From assembly GCA_902796835.1 (NCBI GenBank), contig CADBQP010000012.1, forward strand, positions 1 through 38,288: a stretch of 38,288 nt of DNA, written 5' to 3'. Shown piece by piece: positions 1 to 10,059 of this stretch (positions are counted from its first letter, which is position 1; the number at the start of each line of letters is the position of its first letter). The notes below the pieces were generated by a model. The model was not told the origin of the DNA. It made no database searches and worked only from the letters and a program-made list of their open reading frames with translations. The position numbers were made by a program, and so were the translations under genes. This DNA is from an uncultured Bacteroidales bacterium. Its GTDB lineage: Bacteria > Bacteroidota > Bacteroidia > Bacteroidales > Bacteroidaceae.

Positions 1-106
1 GCCACTTAACCAAATTTTATTAGTTATATTACGTTAATTAACTCCTTCATTTTCAAACGATTACGTTAGAATTAACAGAGTATTGTAAATAAAACAGACA
101 ATTACC

Positions 107-3100
107 ATGAAAAAGACGTTACATCTTTTCCTTGCGTTAGCACTCATGAGCATTACCTCATGGGCACAAACTCCCAATCTCACTCCGTGGCCCAAAACAA
201 TGACTACCCGCTCTGGGCAGTTTACGTTGCCTCAGACCGTGACGTTTTCGAGCGAGGGGCTTGATCAAGACCAGCAGTCCGAAGTCGAAGCTTTTGCAGA
301 CGAGCTCACAAAGGCTACTGGCCTGCAAACAGGCACGGCAGCAACCGAAGCCACCATCAGCATTTCTAAACCAGCGACAGCCCTTGACGACGAAGGCTAC
401 AAGCTCACCATAGCCAATACGGGCATCAGCATTCAGGCCAGCACAGCTGCCGGACTGTTCTATGCCTTTCAGAGCCTCAAGAAAATGCTCCCGGCCAACG
501 TGGCAGCCGGAGTGCTCAGAGCAGGTGAAACCTATTCCCTCCCATTGGTCACTATCGAAGACGCTCCACGTTTCAAATATCGTGGATTCATGCTAGACGT
601 GAGTCGCCACTTCTTTACTGTGGCCGAGGTGAAAAAGTTTTTACGCCTCATGGCACTCTACAAAATGAACACCTTCCACTGGCACCTCACTGACGACCAG
701 GGCTGGCGTGTAGAAATCAAGAAATATCCCAAGCTCACAACAGTGGCCTCCGTGCGCGACAACTCGTTCAACACCGACATGCGCTACGGACAGTATTGGA
801 CCAACAAGAAATATGGTCCCTACTTCTATACTCAAGAGGAAATTAAGGACGTAGTGGCCTATGCACAAAAGCTGCACATCACCATTGTGCCCGAGATAGA
901 AATGCCCGGCCACCTGGCCGCTGCCATTGCCGCCTACCCGGAATATAGCTGCAACCCCGGTGGCAGCCACAGTGTGTGGGTGACGGGCGGCATATCGACC
1001 GACGTTCTCAATGTGGCCAACGAGGGCGCCATACAGTTTGCCAAAGACATCCTGACCGAGATTGCCCCCCTCTTCCCCGGCGAAGTGTTCCACGTGGGAG
1101 GCGACGAAACGCCCACCACTGCATGGCAGAACAATGCCGAATGCCGTGCGCTCTACAACGCCGAGGGCATGACAAACTATTCTCAACTGCAGAGCCGATT
1201 CACGAAAATCATTGCCGAGCACCTTCGCACTCTTGGCAAACGCATTGCCGTATGGAACGAAGCCATCACAGCCGGCGGAGCCAACACCGAACTCATCAAG
1301 CAGTCGGAAGCCACCATCTATTGCTGGCAACCCTGCCAATCGGGCGCGGCAAAGGCTGCCGACCTGGGCCTCAATGCCATCATCACCAACTATGGCACCG
1401 ACGGCTGCTACTACATTAACCGCAAGGCAAACTCGCTCGACTATGGCGCCGGACAGGGCGTGGACAACCTGCAAAAGATGTACAACTACCTGCCCATTCC
1501 CAACAACGTTGCCGCTGACAAGCAACCCTTCTACTACGGAGTGCAAGGAACTTTCTGGTGTGAGCACGTGTCAGACACTGCCCATCTGGAACACCTTGCC
1601 CTGCCACGCCTCATGGGCATAGCCGAAACTGGCTGGACACCACAAGGGCGCAAGAACTTCAGCCAATTTGTGGAACGCATGAAACAAGACACCACCTTCT
1701 TGCGCATGGCAGGCTACAACTACCATCCGCAATACATTGAATACGAAGGTGCCGAGCCGAAAGCCACCTCTGAGGTGGTGTTGCCACGCAGCTCAACAGA
1801 GGCACAAAAATACTACTACAAAATATCTTCCATCGCCACCACCGGAACCCGCGAAGGCAGATGCATCGAGCTACTTACGAGTAGCTCGTCTTTGCTTACG
1901 GAATATGCCAGCAAAGGTGCCACGGCCGGCATGCTCTGGACGGGGCCCTCGGCAGCAGAAAACGCATCGAACCACGACTACCAGCTATGGGCCTTCGAAC
2001 CCGACCCCAACGGCTCGCAGAAATATGCCCTCGTTTGCAAAGCAAAACCGAATGGCTCAGTGAAGGCGCAAGCTTCGGCTGCTGGCACCGGCGGACGGTG
2101 GAGCTACGACGAAACGGCAAAACACTACAATTTCATTCTGGCCGACAACGGATTCGGCAAGAGCGGCGACAACTATTACTACACCATGCGCGGCGACAGC
2201 TACAGCAACCTGTGGATGAACTGCGCCATGAACTATGCCGTAAACCTATATGGCAACCCTGCCGACGGACAAGGCGGATATTGGAAGTTTACGCCGCAGT
2301 TTGAAACATCGGGGGCCAGCCGCAGCGAAATCATTGCAGAAGCACGCGCCCTGCTCTCGCATGCCCAGACCTATGCCGACTCAACACTCGATGTGCCTGG
2401 AGCCTTTGGCGCAACCGAAACAGCAACTCTGCGCCAACTCATAGCCAACGAGACCGCGGCTTCAGACGACCAATTAGCCGAAGCCCTGGCCGCAACCAAA
2501 GCCAGCATGTGGTTTCCAATACGTTCAAACACCTATCGCTTTGTAAACACTGTGGAGGCTTTCGAAAACATAGCCATAGTCGATGTGCGAGGCAACACCT
2601 ACCTCACCCACTCCGACGACCCGTGGGCCAACGATGCCTGGATTATTCGCAACATAGGCTTCATCGACGGCTACTCCGCCAAAATGCGCATTCAAAACGT
2701 AGCCTCATCGCGCTACATTGGCCCTCCTGCCGCCAATGCTACAGGCCGATTGGGAAACTTGGTGGGCACAACAAACGAAATGATTACCCTCACCTACATG
2801 CCCAGTGAAGGCGACTTCACCATCAAGTCGTCGAACAACCTGACATACTACCCCATCGACAAAACCGGCCCTTCGAACGGCGGCACCATCGCATCGAGCG
2901 AAAGTGCCATTCGACCGCAGGGAACGGGCTGGCGTCTCATCCCTGTAACCGTGCTAACCTATGAGTGCACCGACCAAGACGGCGGCAATCTGGGCACATT
3001 CACCTACAGTTGCCCCAACAGTCAGCTCGACAACCCCATGATGCCCACCTTCGACGGCTACCAACTCTTAAAGGCCGAAGTGCAACCCGATGGCACCACC

Positions 3101-3253
3101 TATAAACTGCATTACACCAACGACCCCACAGGAATCGGCACCATCAAGGCACAACCTGTGCGCCAAGGACTCTACGACCTACAGGGACGTCGGCTCCACA
3201 AGATGCCGAAAAAAGGTATTTTCATACTCAATGGTGTGAAAATCAAAAAATAA
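107..3253 (+). CDS. Secreted GH20 beta-N-acetylhexosaminidase with long C-terminal extension
   Basis: Releases terminal beta-linked N-acetylhexosamine from glycans, probably outside the cytoplasm on host or microbial glycoconjugates. Residues 1-20 form a signal peptide ending SWA-Q. Residues about 25-150 resemble the GH20 N-terminal alpha/beta domain, and about 155-510 the catalytic TIM barrel (HWHLTDDQGWR near 190). The Asp-Glu pair of substrate-assisted catalysis is visible in HVGGDE as D333/E334. About 500 further residues follow the barrel: a Trp-rich, lectin-like beta region, a helical FIVAR-like stretch near 745-805, another beta region, and a C-terminus with YDLQGRR and KKGIFILNG. That terminus resembles the short C-terminal tails common on Prevotella secreted proteins and may be a sorting signal (inference). 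A hairpin lies downstream. The enzyme family is clear; the natural substrate is not. Confidence 0.93.
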   Translation: MKKTLHLFLALALMSITSWAQTPNLTPWPKTMTTRSGQFTLPQTVTFSSEGLDQDQQSEVEAFADELTKATGLQTGTAATEATISISKPATALDDEGYKLTIANTGISIQASTAAGLFYAFQSLKKMLPANVAAGVLRAGETYSLPLVTIEDAPRFKYRGFMLDVSRHFFTVAEVKKFLRLMALYKMNTFHWHLTDDQGWRVEIKKYPKLTTVASVRDNSFNTDMRYGQYWTNKKYGPYFYTQEEIKDVVAYAQKLHITIVPEIEMPGHLAAAIAAYPEYSCNPGGSHSVWVTGGISTDVLNVANEGAIQFAKDILTEIAPLFPGEVFHVGGDETPTTAWQNNAECRALYNAEGMTNYSQLQSRFTKIIAEHLRTLGKRIAVWNEAITAGGANTELIKQSEATIYCWQPCQSGAAKAADLGLNAIITNYGTDGCYYINRKANSLDYGAGQGVDNLQKMYNYLPIPNNVAADKQPFYYGVQGTFWCEHVSDTAHLEHLALPRLMGIAETGWTPQGRKNFSQFVERMKQDTTFLRMAGYNYHPQYIEYEGAEPKATSEVVLPRSSTEAQKYYYKISSIATTGTREGRCIELLTSSSSLLTEYASKGATAGMLWTGPSAAENASNHDYQLWAFEPDPNGSQKYALVCKAKPNGSVKAQASAAGTGGRWSYDETAKHYNFILADNGFGKSGDNYYYTMRGDSYSNLWMNCAMNYAVNLYGNPADGQGGYWKFTPQFETSGASRSEIIAEARALLSHAQTYADSTLDVPGAFGATETATLRQLIANETAASDDQLAEALAATKASMWFPIRSNTYRFVNTVEAFENIAIVDVRGNTYLTHSDDPWANDAWIIRNIGFIDGYSAKMRIQNVASSRYIGPPAANATGRLGNLVGTTNEMITLTYMPSEGDFTIKSSNNLTYYPIDKTGPSNGGTIASSESAIRPQGTGWRLIPVTVLTYECTDQDGGNLGTFTYSCPNSQLDNPMMPTFDGYQLLKAEVQPDGTTYKLHYTNDPTGIGTIKAQPVRQGLYDLQGRRLHKMPKKGIFILNGVKIKK

Positions 3254-3280
3254 TTCCAACACCAACCCACCATCACACTT

Positions 3281-3318
3281 GAAGGCGCCCGCTAACAAAC
3301 ATCGTAGCGAGCGCCTTC
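3281..3318 (+). terminator. Hairpin after the hexosaminidase gene
   Basis: Thirteen-base arms GAAGGCGCCCGCT (3281-3293) and AGCGAGCGCCTTC (3306-3318) pair with one mismatch around a 12-nt loop, 28 bases after the stop codon. There is no clean U-tract after it, so termination efficiency is uncertain. Confidence 0.5.
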
Positions 3319-3409
3319 TGCTTGTCCATACTCCACGAGGCCAGTGAAACACGCATTCCACATAGATTTATATGCGACCCAAACATCGCTCTTTGTGCGA
3401 AGTTTTTAC

Positions 3410-3417
3410 TAACTTTG
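3410..3417 (+). promoter_or_regulatory. Bacteroidetes -7 box for alaS
   Basis: TAACTTTG matches the TAnnTTTG consensus 38 bases before the alaS start. No well-spaced -33 TTG is evident. Expected transcription start is near 3422. Confidence 0.6.
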
Positions 3418-3455
3418 CGCCTTGAAGAAAAAAACAATACAAAAAACGAAAAATA

Positions 3456-6083
3456 ATGATGACAGCCAACGAAATACGCGAGGCGTACAAACGTTACTTT
3501 GAGCAGCATGGCCATCTGGTTGTGCCAAGCGCTCCCATGGTTATAAAAAACGACCCCACCCTCATGTTCACCAATGCCGGCATGAACCAGTTTAAGGACA
3601 TCATCCTGGGCAATGCCGAGCCCAAGAGCCGCAGACAGACCGACTCGCAGAAATGCCTGCGAGTGAGCGGCAAACACAACGACCTTGAAGAGGTGGGTCG
3701 CGACACCTATCACCACACCATGTTCGAAATGCTGGGCAACTGGAGTTTCGGCGACTATTTCAAGGAAGAGGCCATTGACATGGCATTCGACTTTCTGGTG
3801 AACGTGCTTAAAATAGACCAGCGCAACCTATACGTCACCGTGTTTGAAGGCTCGGCCGACGAAGGGCTCACTCGCGACGACGAGGCAGCTGCCGTATGGG
3901 GCAAACACTTCGCAGCCGACCACATTGTGAACGGCAACAAGCACGACAACTTTTGGGAAATGGGCGACACAGGCCCTTGCGGCCCCTGCTCCGAAATACA
4001 CATAGACCTGCGCTCCGAGGAGGAAAAGGCCAAGACACCCGGCCGTGAACTCGTGAACAAAGACAATCCGCAAGTCATCGAAATTTGGAACCTCGTCTTC
4101 ATGCAATACAACCGCAAGGCCGATGGTTCGCTTGAGGCACTCCCCAAACGTGTCATCGACACAGGTATGGGATTCGAACGCCTCTGCATGGTAATGCAGG
4201 GCAAGCATTCCAACTACGACACCGACGTATTCCAGCCCATCATTCACCAAATAGAAAACCTTTCGGGCAAAGCCTACGGCAAGAGCGAAGCTACCGATGT
4301 GGCCATGCGGGTAATTGCCGACCACTTGCGCGCCATAGCCTTCAGCATTGCCGACGGGCAGCTGCCCTCTAACGCCAAGGCCGGTTACGTGATTCGCCGC
4401 ATTCTGCGCCGCGCCGTGCGCTATGCTTATACCTATCTGGAGCAAAACGATGCCTTCATGTATAAACTCGTGCCCACACTGGTCGACGAAATGGGCGAGG
4501 CCTATCCTGAGCTCAAGGCACAGGAACAACTCATCACCAAAGTGATGCGCGAAGAAGAGGAATCGTTCCTTCGCACATTGTCTACGGGAATTGCCATGCT
4601 CGAGCAAGACATAGCCGACACCAAGCAACGCGGCGAAACCACCCTGAGCGGCGAGCGAGCCTTCACCCTGTTCGACACTTTTGGCTTCCCCCTCGACCTC
4701 ACTCAACTCATTTGTCAGGAAAACGGACTCAATGTCGACGAAGCCACCTTCCACATCGAAATGGAGAAACAAAAGGAGCGAGCTCGTGGAGCAGCCAGCG
4801 TTGAAAGAGGCGACTGGGTGGAGCTCATGAGCGGCGAGAGCCACTTCGACGGCTGGGACACCACACAGGAAGAATGCCACATTTTGCGCTATCGCCCCGT
4901 GCAGGAAAAGAAACAACAATACTTCCAACTCGTGCTCGACCGCACGCCCTTCTATGCCGAAATGGGAGGCCAGGTGGGCGACCAGGGCGTACTGAAAAAT
5001 GCCGAAGAAAGCATTGAGATTTTCGACACTAAACACGAAAATGGCGTGAACGTACACCTCTGCAAACAAATGCCAAAGAATCCGCAGGCCACCTTCACCG
5101 CCATTGTCGATGCAAGCGCACGCCGCGCCAGCGAAGCCAACCACACGGCCACCCACTTGCTCGACCAAGCCCTGCGCGAAGTGCTCGGCACCCATGTGGA
5201 GCAAAAAGGTTCGCTCGTTACACCCAAATACCTGCGTTTCGACTTTTCCCACTTTCAGAAGGTCACCCCCGAGGAACTGCGCCAGGTGGAGCGCATCGTC
5301 AACCGCCGCATTCGCGAAGACATGCCGCTCGAAGACTTCCGCGACCTCCCCATTGCCGAAGCCGAAAAGATGGGGGCCATCGCCCTGTTCGGCGAAAAAT
5401 ATGGCGACAAAGTGCGTGTCGTGAAGTTTGGCAATAGCGTAGAATTCTGCGGCGGATGTCATGCCCGCTCTACGGGTCGCATCGGCTTGTTCCGCATACT
5501 TTCAGAAAGCAGCGTAGCAGCCGGAGTGCGCCGCATCGAGGCCATCACCGGCGAAGTGGCCGAAGAGGCCATGTATTTGCAGCAAGACATGGTCGATGCT
5601 ATTCACAACCTCTTCGTAGGAGCCAAAGACCTGCGCAGCGCCATTGAGAAAACCATCAGTGAGAATGCCGGCCTGCACAAACAGGTAGAAGGATTCATGA
5701 AGGAGCAGACGTCACGTCTCTGCAAGGCCATGATCGAACATGCCGAAGAGCGGGGCGAACTGAAGGTCATCGCGGGCATTCTCCAATCCGACGTCACTCC
5801 CGAAATGGCAAAGGACCTTGCCTTCCAAATATCGGCCCAGCAGCCAGAGAATATGCTCATAGCCCTGGGCACCTGCTTCGAAGACAAGCCCCTGATCACC
5901 GTGATGATAAGCAAGAATTTGGTGGAGCAAAGACACCTTCATGCCGGCAATCTGGTGCGCGAGGCTGCAAAGCTCATCAAGGGCGGCGGAGGCGGTGCGC
6001 CCCACTTTGCCACAGCCGGCGGAAAAGACCTGAACGGACTGCAGGCAGCGCTCGACAAGTTCGTGGAAATGGCCCAGCAATAG
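3456..6083 (+). CDS. alaS: Alanine--tRNA ligase
   Basis: Charges tRNA-Ala with alanine in the cytoplasm and edits mischarged Ser/Gly-tRNA-Ala. The class II catalytic core is at the N-terminus ([11 protein letters not shown] near 38, [17 protein letters not shown] near 87). The editing domain carries HTATH (H563, H567) and CGGCH (C665, H669), the expected zinc-binding set. The C-Ala domain has a Gly-rich segment followed by [11 protein letters not shown] near the end. The 875-residue length is normal for the family. Two Met codons open the frame (3456 and 3459); either could be the start. It has its own -7 box and is followed 68 bases later by the AspT-type transporter, so read-through is possible. 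Confidence 0.98.
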   Translation: MMTANEIREAYKRYFEQHGHLVVPSAPMVIKNDPTLMFTNAGMNQFKDIILGNAEPKSRRQTDSQKCLRVSGKHNDLEEVGRDTYHHTMFEMLGNWSFGDYFKEEAIDMAFDFLVNVLKIDQRNLYVTVFEGSADEGLTRDDEAAAVWGKHFAADHIVNGNKHDNFWEMGDTGPCGPCSEIHIDLRSEEEKAKTPGRELVNKDNPQVIEIWNLVFMQYNRKADGSLEALPKRVIDTGMGFERLCMVMQGKHSNYDTDVFQPIIHQIENLSGKAYGKSEATDVAMRVIADHLRAIAFSIADGQLPSNAKAGYVIRRILRRAVRYAYTYLEQNDAFMYKLVPTLVDEMGEAYPELKAQEQLITKVMREEEESFLRTLSTGIAMLEQDIADTKQRGETTLSGERAFTLFDTFGFPLDLTQLICQENGLNVDEATFHIEMEKQKERARGAASVERGDWVELMSGESHFDGWDTTQEECHILRYRPVQEKKQQYFQLVLDRTPFYAEMGGQVGDQGVLKNAEESIEIFDTKHENGVNVHLCKQMPKNPQATFTAIVDASARRASEANHTATHLLDQALREVLGTHVEQKGSLVTPKYLRFDFSHFQKVTPEELRQVERIVNRRIREDMPLEDFRDLPIAEAEKMGAIALFGEKYGDKVRVVKFGNSVEFCGGCHARSTGRIGLFRILSESSVAAGVRRIEAITGEVAEEAMYLQQDMVDAIHNLFVGAKDLRSAIEKTISENAGLHKQVEGFMKEQTSRLCKAMIEHAEERGELKVIAGILQSDVTPEMAKDLAFQISAQQPENMLIALGTCFEDKPLITVMISKNLVEQRHLHAGNLVREAAKLIKGGGGGAPHFATAGGKDLNGLQAALDKFVEMAQQ

Positions 6084-6151
6084 CAAAGGCACACCCCGTA
6101 CACACATTCTGAAACACAACAATACAAGACTTTCACAGATACATAACAAAA

Positions 6152-7882
6152 ATGGATTTTCTAGCAAAACTTATCACAGAAACCAGCTCTATTGGGCACA
6201 TCATGTGCCTCTTTGCAGTAGTCATAGCCTTAGGCATGGCCTTAGGCAAGGTGAAGTTTGGCGGCATTTCGCTTGGCGCCACTTTCGTGCTTTTCGTAGG
6301 CATTCTGGTGGGCCACATCTACTTCTACAGCGGCATTGCCGATCCCGACGGCGGCGGTGCAGCCCCTGCCCAGGTGATGAACTTCATGCAAGACTTTGGG
6401 CTCATACTCTTCGTCTATTGCATAGGCCTGCAAGTGGGCCCCAGTTTTTTCCACTCATTCCGCCAAGGCGGAGGCCTGCAGATGAACTACATTGCCATTG
6501 GCATCGTGGTGCTCAATGTAGCCGTCATGCTGGGACTCTACTACCTTGTGTTTGCCTCGCGCGGCGATGCCAAAGACCTCCCTATGATGGTGGGAGTGCT
6601 CTATGGCGCCGTGACTAACACACCGGGTCTTGGTGCCGCACAAGAGGCCATCAAGTCCATACCCGGGCTCGACATGGGCGGCATGAACATTGCCTCGGGC
6701 TATGCCTGCGCCTATCCCCTGGGCGTGTTGGGCATCATCGGAGCCACCATCCTCATTCGCTTCCTCTGTCGCATCTCGCTCAGCGACGAGGCCGAGGCCA
6801 TTCGCCGTCAGCAAGAAGAGAACCCCCACGCCAAGCCCCACCGCATGACACTCAAGGTGACCAACCACAGCATTGACGGCAAGCAGCTCTCGCAAGTGAG
6901 AGAGTTCTTGGGCCGCACTTTCGTATGCACCCGCATGCAGAAAGATGGCGAATTTGTTTCGCCAGCCTACGACACCATTGTGGGCTATGGCGACCTGCTG
7001 GGCATCACCTGCGCCGAAGACGATGTCGAGGCCGTGGGCGCCCTCATCGGCGAAGAAGTGCCCAACTTCGACTGGAAAGAAGAAAAGGCACCCATCATCA
7101 GCCGCCGCATACTCGTCACACAGAGCAACATCAATGGCAAGACACTGGGCCAAATGCACTTCAGCTCCGTTTATGGTGTCAACGTGACGCGCATCACCCG
7201 CCAGGGCATGGAGCTCTTTGCCGACCGCTCGCTGCGCCTGCAAACGGGCGACCGCGTGCTCGTGGTGGGCGAGGCCGATGCCGTGAAGCGCGTAGAAAGC
7301 ATTTTGGGAAACAGTTTGAAACGCCTCGACCACCCCAACATTGGTCCGGTGTTCCTTGGAATTTTCTTGGGTATCATCTTCGGAAGCATTCCCTTCACTT
7401 TCCCAGGCATGTCGGTGCCTATGAAACTTGGACTAGCTGGCGGACCGCTGATTATCGCCATCCTTATCGGAGCCTACAGCTATAAATTCCACATCAATAC
7501 ATACATGACAAGTGGTGCCAACATGTTCATCCGCGAACTGGGACTGTCCATTTTCTTGGCAGCCGTGGGCGTGAAGGCAGGTGCTACGTTCTGGCACACC
7601 GTGTCGCAGGGCGATGGCCTTATCTACGTGTGGACAGGCTTTCTCATCACAATCATTCCCATTCTCATCATGGGAACAATTGCACGAAAGGTCTACAAGT
7701 TTAATTACTTCACTCTGATGGGCCTCATCGCCGGATCGAACACCGACCCTCCCGCACTGGGCTACGCCAACCAAACGGCTGGCAACGATGCGCCCAGCGT
7801 GGGCTACTCTACCGTCTATCCGCTTTCGATGTTCTTGCGCATTCTCTTTGCTCAGGCCATCATCATGTTCATGTGTGCCTAA
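6152..7882 (+). CDS. AspT/YidE/YbjL-type putative transporter with two RCK-C (TrkA-C) domains
   Basis: Inner-membrane protein of 576 residues with the layout of the aspartate-alanine exchanger (AspT) family: an N-terminal block of about five to six membrane segments (1-205), a cytoplasmic middle with two TrkA-C-like domains (about 225-307 and 313-392), and a second hydrophobic block (about 395-576). The duplicated AspT signatures are seen as [15 protein letters not shown] near 150 and [17 protein letters not shown] near 528. Members exchange small anionic metabolites; the substrate here cannot be read from sequence. The stop codon is one base before the start of a FucU-type mutarotase gene, implying co-translation and possibly a shared sugar-related role (inference). 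Initiation at ATG 6152 places the first membrane helix at the N-terminus. Confidence 0.9.
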   Translation: MDFLAKLITETSSIGHIMCLFAVVIALGMALGKVKFGGISLGATFVLFVGILVGHIYFYSGIADPDGGGAAPAQVMNFMQDFGLILFVYCIGLQVGPSFFHSFRQGGGLQMNYIAIGIVVLNVAVMLGLYYLVFASRGDAKDLPMMVGVLYGAVTNTPGLGAAQEAIKSIPGLDMGGMNIASGYACAYPLGVLGIIGATILIRFLCRISLSDEAEAIRRQQEENPHAKPHRMTLKVTNHSIDGKQLSQVREFLGRTFVCTRMQKDGEFVSPAYDTIVGYGDLLGITCAEDDVEAVGALIGEEVPNFDWKEEKAPIISRRILVTQSNINGKTLGQMHFSSVYGVNVTRITRQGMELFADRSLRLQTGDRVLVVGEADAVKRVESILGNSLKRLDHPNIGPVFLGIFLGIIFGSIPFTFPGMSVPMKLGLAGGPLIIAILIGAYSYKFHINTYMTSGANMFIRELGLSIFLAAVGVKAGATFWHTVSQGDGLIYVWTGFLITIIPILIMGTIARKVYKFNYFTLMGLIAGSNTDPPALGYANQTAGNDAPSVGYSTVYPLSMFLRILFAQAIIMFMCA

Positions 7883-7883
7883 T

Positions 7884-8318
7884 ATGCTGAAAGGTATATC
7901 CCCTCTCATCAGTCCCGAACTGCTCAAAATTCTTTGCAGCATGGGACATGGCGACGAAATAGTGTTGAGCGATGCCCACTTTCCTGCGGCATCGTTCAAC
8001 ACGAACGTTCTTCGCGCCGACGGCCTGAAGGTGGCCGATTTGCTTCGCGCCATTCTTCCCCTCTTCGAGCTCGACAGCTACGTGCCCCACCCCCTCATCA
8101 TGATGGCTCCCGTCGAGGGCGACACGCTCGACCCCGCCGTGGAAGAAAGCTACATGGAAGCCGTCCGTCAAACCAACCCCCACATAAAAAGCGTGGACCG
8201 ACTCGAGCGCTTCGACTTCTATGAGCGCACACGAAAAGCCTTTGCCGTTGTCGTCACCGGCGAAACGGCAAAATATGGCAACATCATCCTCAAAAAAGGC
8301 GTCACACCACTGCCTTGA
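7884..8318 (+). CDS. RbsD/FucU-family sugar mutarotase
   Basis: Interconverts the alpha and beta anomers of a monosaccharide (L-fucose in FucU, D-ribose in RbsD); cytoplasmic. The 144-residue length fits the family. Typical residues are visible: [15 protein letters not shown] (H22, D24, D30, H32), and near the C-terminus [16 protein letters not shown] and YGNIILKKG. An upstream in-frame extension lies wholly inside the transporter gene and looks like out-of-frame coding, so ATG 7884, one base after the transporter stop, is the chosen start. No fucose isomerase, kinase or aldolase is in the window. The sequence looks closer to FucU than RbsD, but the sugar is not proven. Confidence 0.88.
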   Translation: MLKGISPLISPELLKILCSMGHGDEIVLSDAHFPAASFNTNVLRADGLKVADLLRAILPLFELDSYVPHPLIMMAPVEGDTLDPAVEESYMEAVRQTNPHIKSVDRLERFDFYERTRKAFAVVVTGETAKYGNIILKKGVTPLP

Positions 8319-8362
8319 AGCCGCATTCCGCTCAAAATAGCTGCCGAACCGTCAGCAAAGAA

Positions 8363-8417
8363 TTGGCTCAACATTTTCAACAGTTGGCTCAACTCTTCAA
8401 ACTACCAGCCCGAGAGA
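8363..8417. repeat. Dispersed intergenic repeat, copy 1 (TTGGCTCAAC ... GCCCGAGAGA)
   Basis: TTGGCTCAAC occurs at 8363-8372 and again at 8384-8393 (21 bases apart), followed by GCCCGAGAGA at 8408-8417. The same two blocks in the same relation occur on the opposite strand at 35543-35576. This copy fills much of the 160-base gap between the mutarotase and GHL10 genes. Confidence 0.6.
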
Positions 8418-8478
8418 AACCATTCTTATCACACAGGTTTCCTCCCGAAAACCATCACATCTTAACCCGTCCCTTCAC

Positions 8479-9999
8479 ATGAGAAAAAACCTCCTGCTGA
8501 GCCTCATCCTCTTCATGGCCACAACCGCCGTCAAGGCCCAAGTCGAACTTCCCCTCAACAACTATCCCAAGCGCGAATTCAGAGGCGCATGGATTCAAGC
8601 CGTCAACGGACAGTTTCAAGGCATGGGGCGCGACAAAATGCAACAAAACCTCACCAACCAGCTCAACAAACTGGCCCAGTGCCACGTCAACACCATCATA
8701 TTCCAAGTGCGCGTAGAGGCCGACGCCCTCTACGAAAGCTCCTACGAGCCCTGGAGTCGCTACCTCACAGGGCAGCAAGGCAAGGCGCCTGAACCCTATT
8801 GGGACCCCCTGGCATGGATGGTGGAACAATGCCACCAGCGCGGCATGGAAATCCACGCATGGATAAACCCCTACCGAGCCAAAACAAAAGGCACCACAGA
8901 ACTTTCGGCAAAACATCCCTACGTGCAAAACCCCGAGCGCTTCTTCTCATACGACGGCCTGCTGCTCTTCGACCCCGGCCTGCCCGACAACCGACAATAC
9001 ATCTGCAAAATTGCCGCCGACATCACCAGGCGCTACGACATAGACGGCCTACACATCGACGACTACTTCTACCCCTATCCCGTCAGCGGCCTTTCCATCC
9101 CCGACGACAACACCTATCGCTCCCACAAAAATGCAATCAACAACAAAGACGACTGGCGCCGATACAACGTGAACCTGCTCATCAAGGAACTCCACGAAAC
9201 CATACACAGGGTCAAACCTTGGGTCAAGTTCGGCGTGTCGCCCTTCGGCATCTACCACAATGCCCAAGAAGGCTCCCCCATCGTGGGCAGCAAAACCAGC
9301 GGGCTGCAAAACTACGACCAACTCTATGCCGACGTGCTGCTATGGGTAAACAACGGATGGGTTGACTACAACGTGCCCCAAATCTATTGGGAAATAGGCC
9401 ATAAAGCAGCCGACTACGATGAACTCATCCACTGGTGGTCACGCTACTGCTCACGCCGCCCGCTGGTCATAGGCCAGGACGTAGAGCGCACCGTGCGCGC
9501 TGCCGACCTGCGAAATCCATCGCAGAACCAAATGCCCGAAAAATTCCGACTGCAACGCACCCTGCCCGGCATTGCAGGCAGCTGCCTGTGGTATAGCGCC
9601 GCCGTGGTGCGCGATGAGGGCGGCTACGCCACAGCACTCCAGCAAACCTATCAGACCACACCGGCGCTGCAACCATCCATGCCCTTCATCGACTCAAAAG
9701 CCCCAAAGAAAGTGCGCAGCCTCAAGGCCATTTGGATGCCCGACGGATATTATCTCTTTTGGACCGCGCCAAAAGGAAAGTCCGAGATGGACAAAGCCAA
9801 GCAATACGTTGTATATCGTTTCAGGAGCAAGCACGAAGCAAAGGACCTGAACGACCCGCGCCACATCGTAGGCATCACCCGGCAAAACTTCATCAAACTG
9901 CCCTACGAAGACGGGCGCACACCCTATTACTACGTAGTCACAGCCATCGACCGCCTGCAAAACGAATCGAAGGCAGCCACAAAACGAGTGAAACTCTAA
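8479..9999 (+). CDS. Secreted glycosyl-hydrolase-like 10 (GHL10/YddW-type) protein
   Basis: Probable extracytoplasmic glycoside hydrolase of the GHL10 (formerly DUF187) family; some relatives act on peptidoglycan-derived or other glycans, but the substrate here is unknown. A signal peptide ends near residue 20 (AVKA-Q). The family core spans about 32-345, with REFRGAWIQAVNG near 33, the barrel strand NTIIFQVRVEADALY near 74, and IDGLHIDDYFYP near 193, the family's most recognisable segment with acidic residues. The last 100 residues look like a fibronectin type III-like beta domain (KVRSLKAIWMPDGYYLFWTAP). Total length 506 is typical. It sits 60 bases upstream of the aspartokinase gene without an obvious promoter between. 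Confidence 0.88.
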   Translation: MRKNLLLSLILFMATTAVKAQVELPLNNYPKREFRGAWIQAVNGQFQGMGRDKMQQNLTNQLNKLAQCHVNTIIFQVRVEADALYESSYEPWSRYLTGQQGKAPEPYWDPLAWMVEQCHQRGMEIHAWINPYRAKTKGTTELSAKHPYVQNPERFFSYDGLLLFDPGLPDNRQYICKIAADITRRYDIDGLHIDDYFYPYPVSGLSIPDDNTYRSHKNAINNKDDWRRYNVNLLIKELHETIHRVKPWVKFGVSPFGIYHNAQEGSPIVGSKTSGLQNYDQLYADVLLWVNNGWVDYNVPQIYWEIGHKAADYDELIHWWSRYCSRRPLVIGQDVERTVRAADLRNPSQNQMPEKFRLQRTLPGIAGSCLWYSAAVVRDEGGYATALQQTYQTTPALQPSMPFIDSKAPKKVRSLKAIWMPDGYYLFWTAPKGKSEMDKAKQYVVYRFRSKHEAKDLNDPRHIVGITRQNFIKLPYEDGRTPYYYVVTAIDRLQNESKAATKRVKL

Positions 10000-10059
10000 G
10001 CCGCGCAGCAACAGACTATCAGAAATAAAGAAATTCCACACAACACCACGCCTCTTCTC

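Noticed and set aside
641-1567. 308-codon antisense frame in the hexosaminidase gene
   Set aside because: It overlaps the GH20 catalytic domain entirely and shows no recognisable protein signature.
3828-5462. 544-codon open frame on the minus strand opposite alaS
   Set aside because: It is a shadow of alaS, which has full motif support; the antisense translation shows no family motif, and long antisense frames are common at this codon usage.
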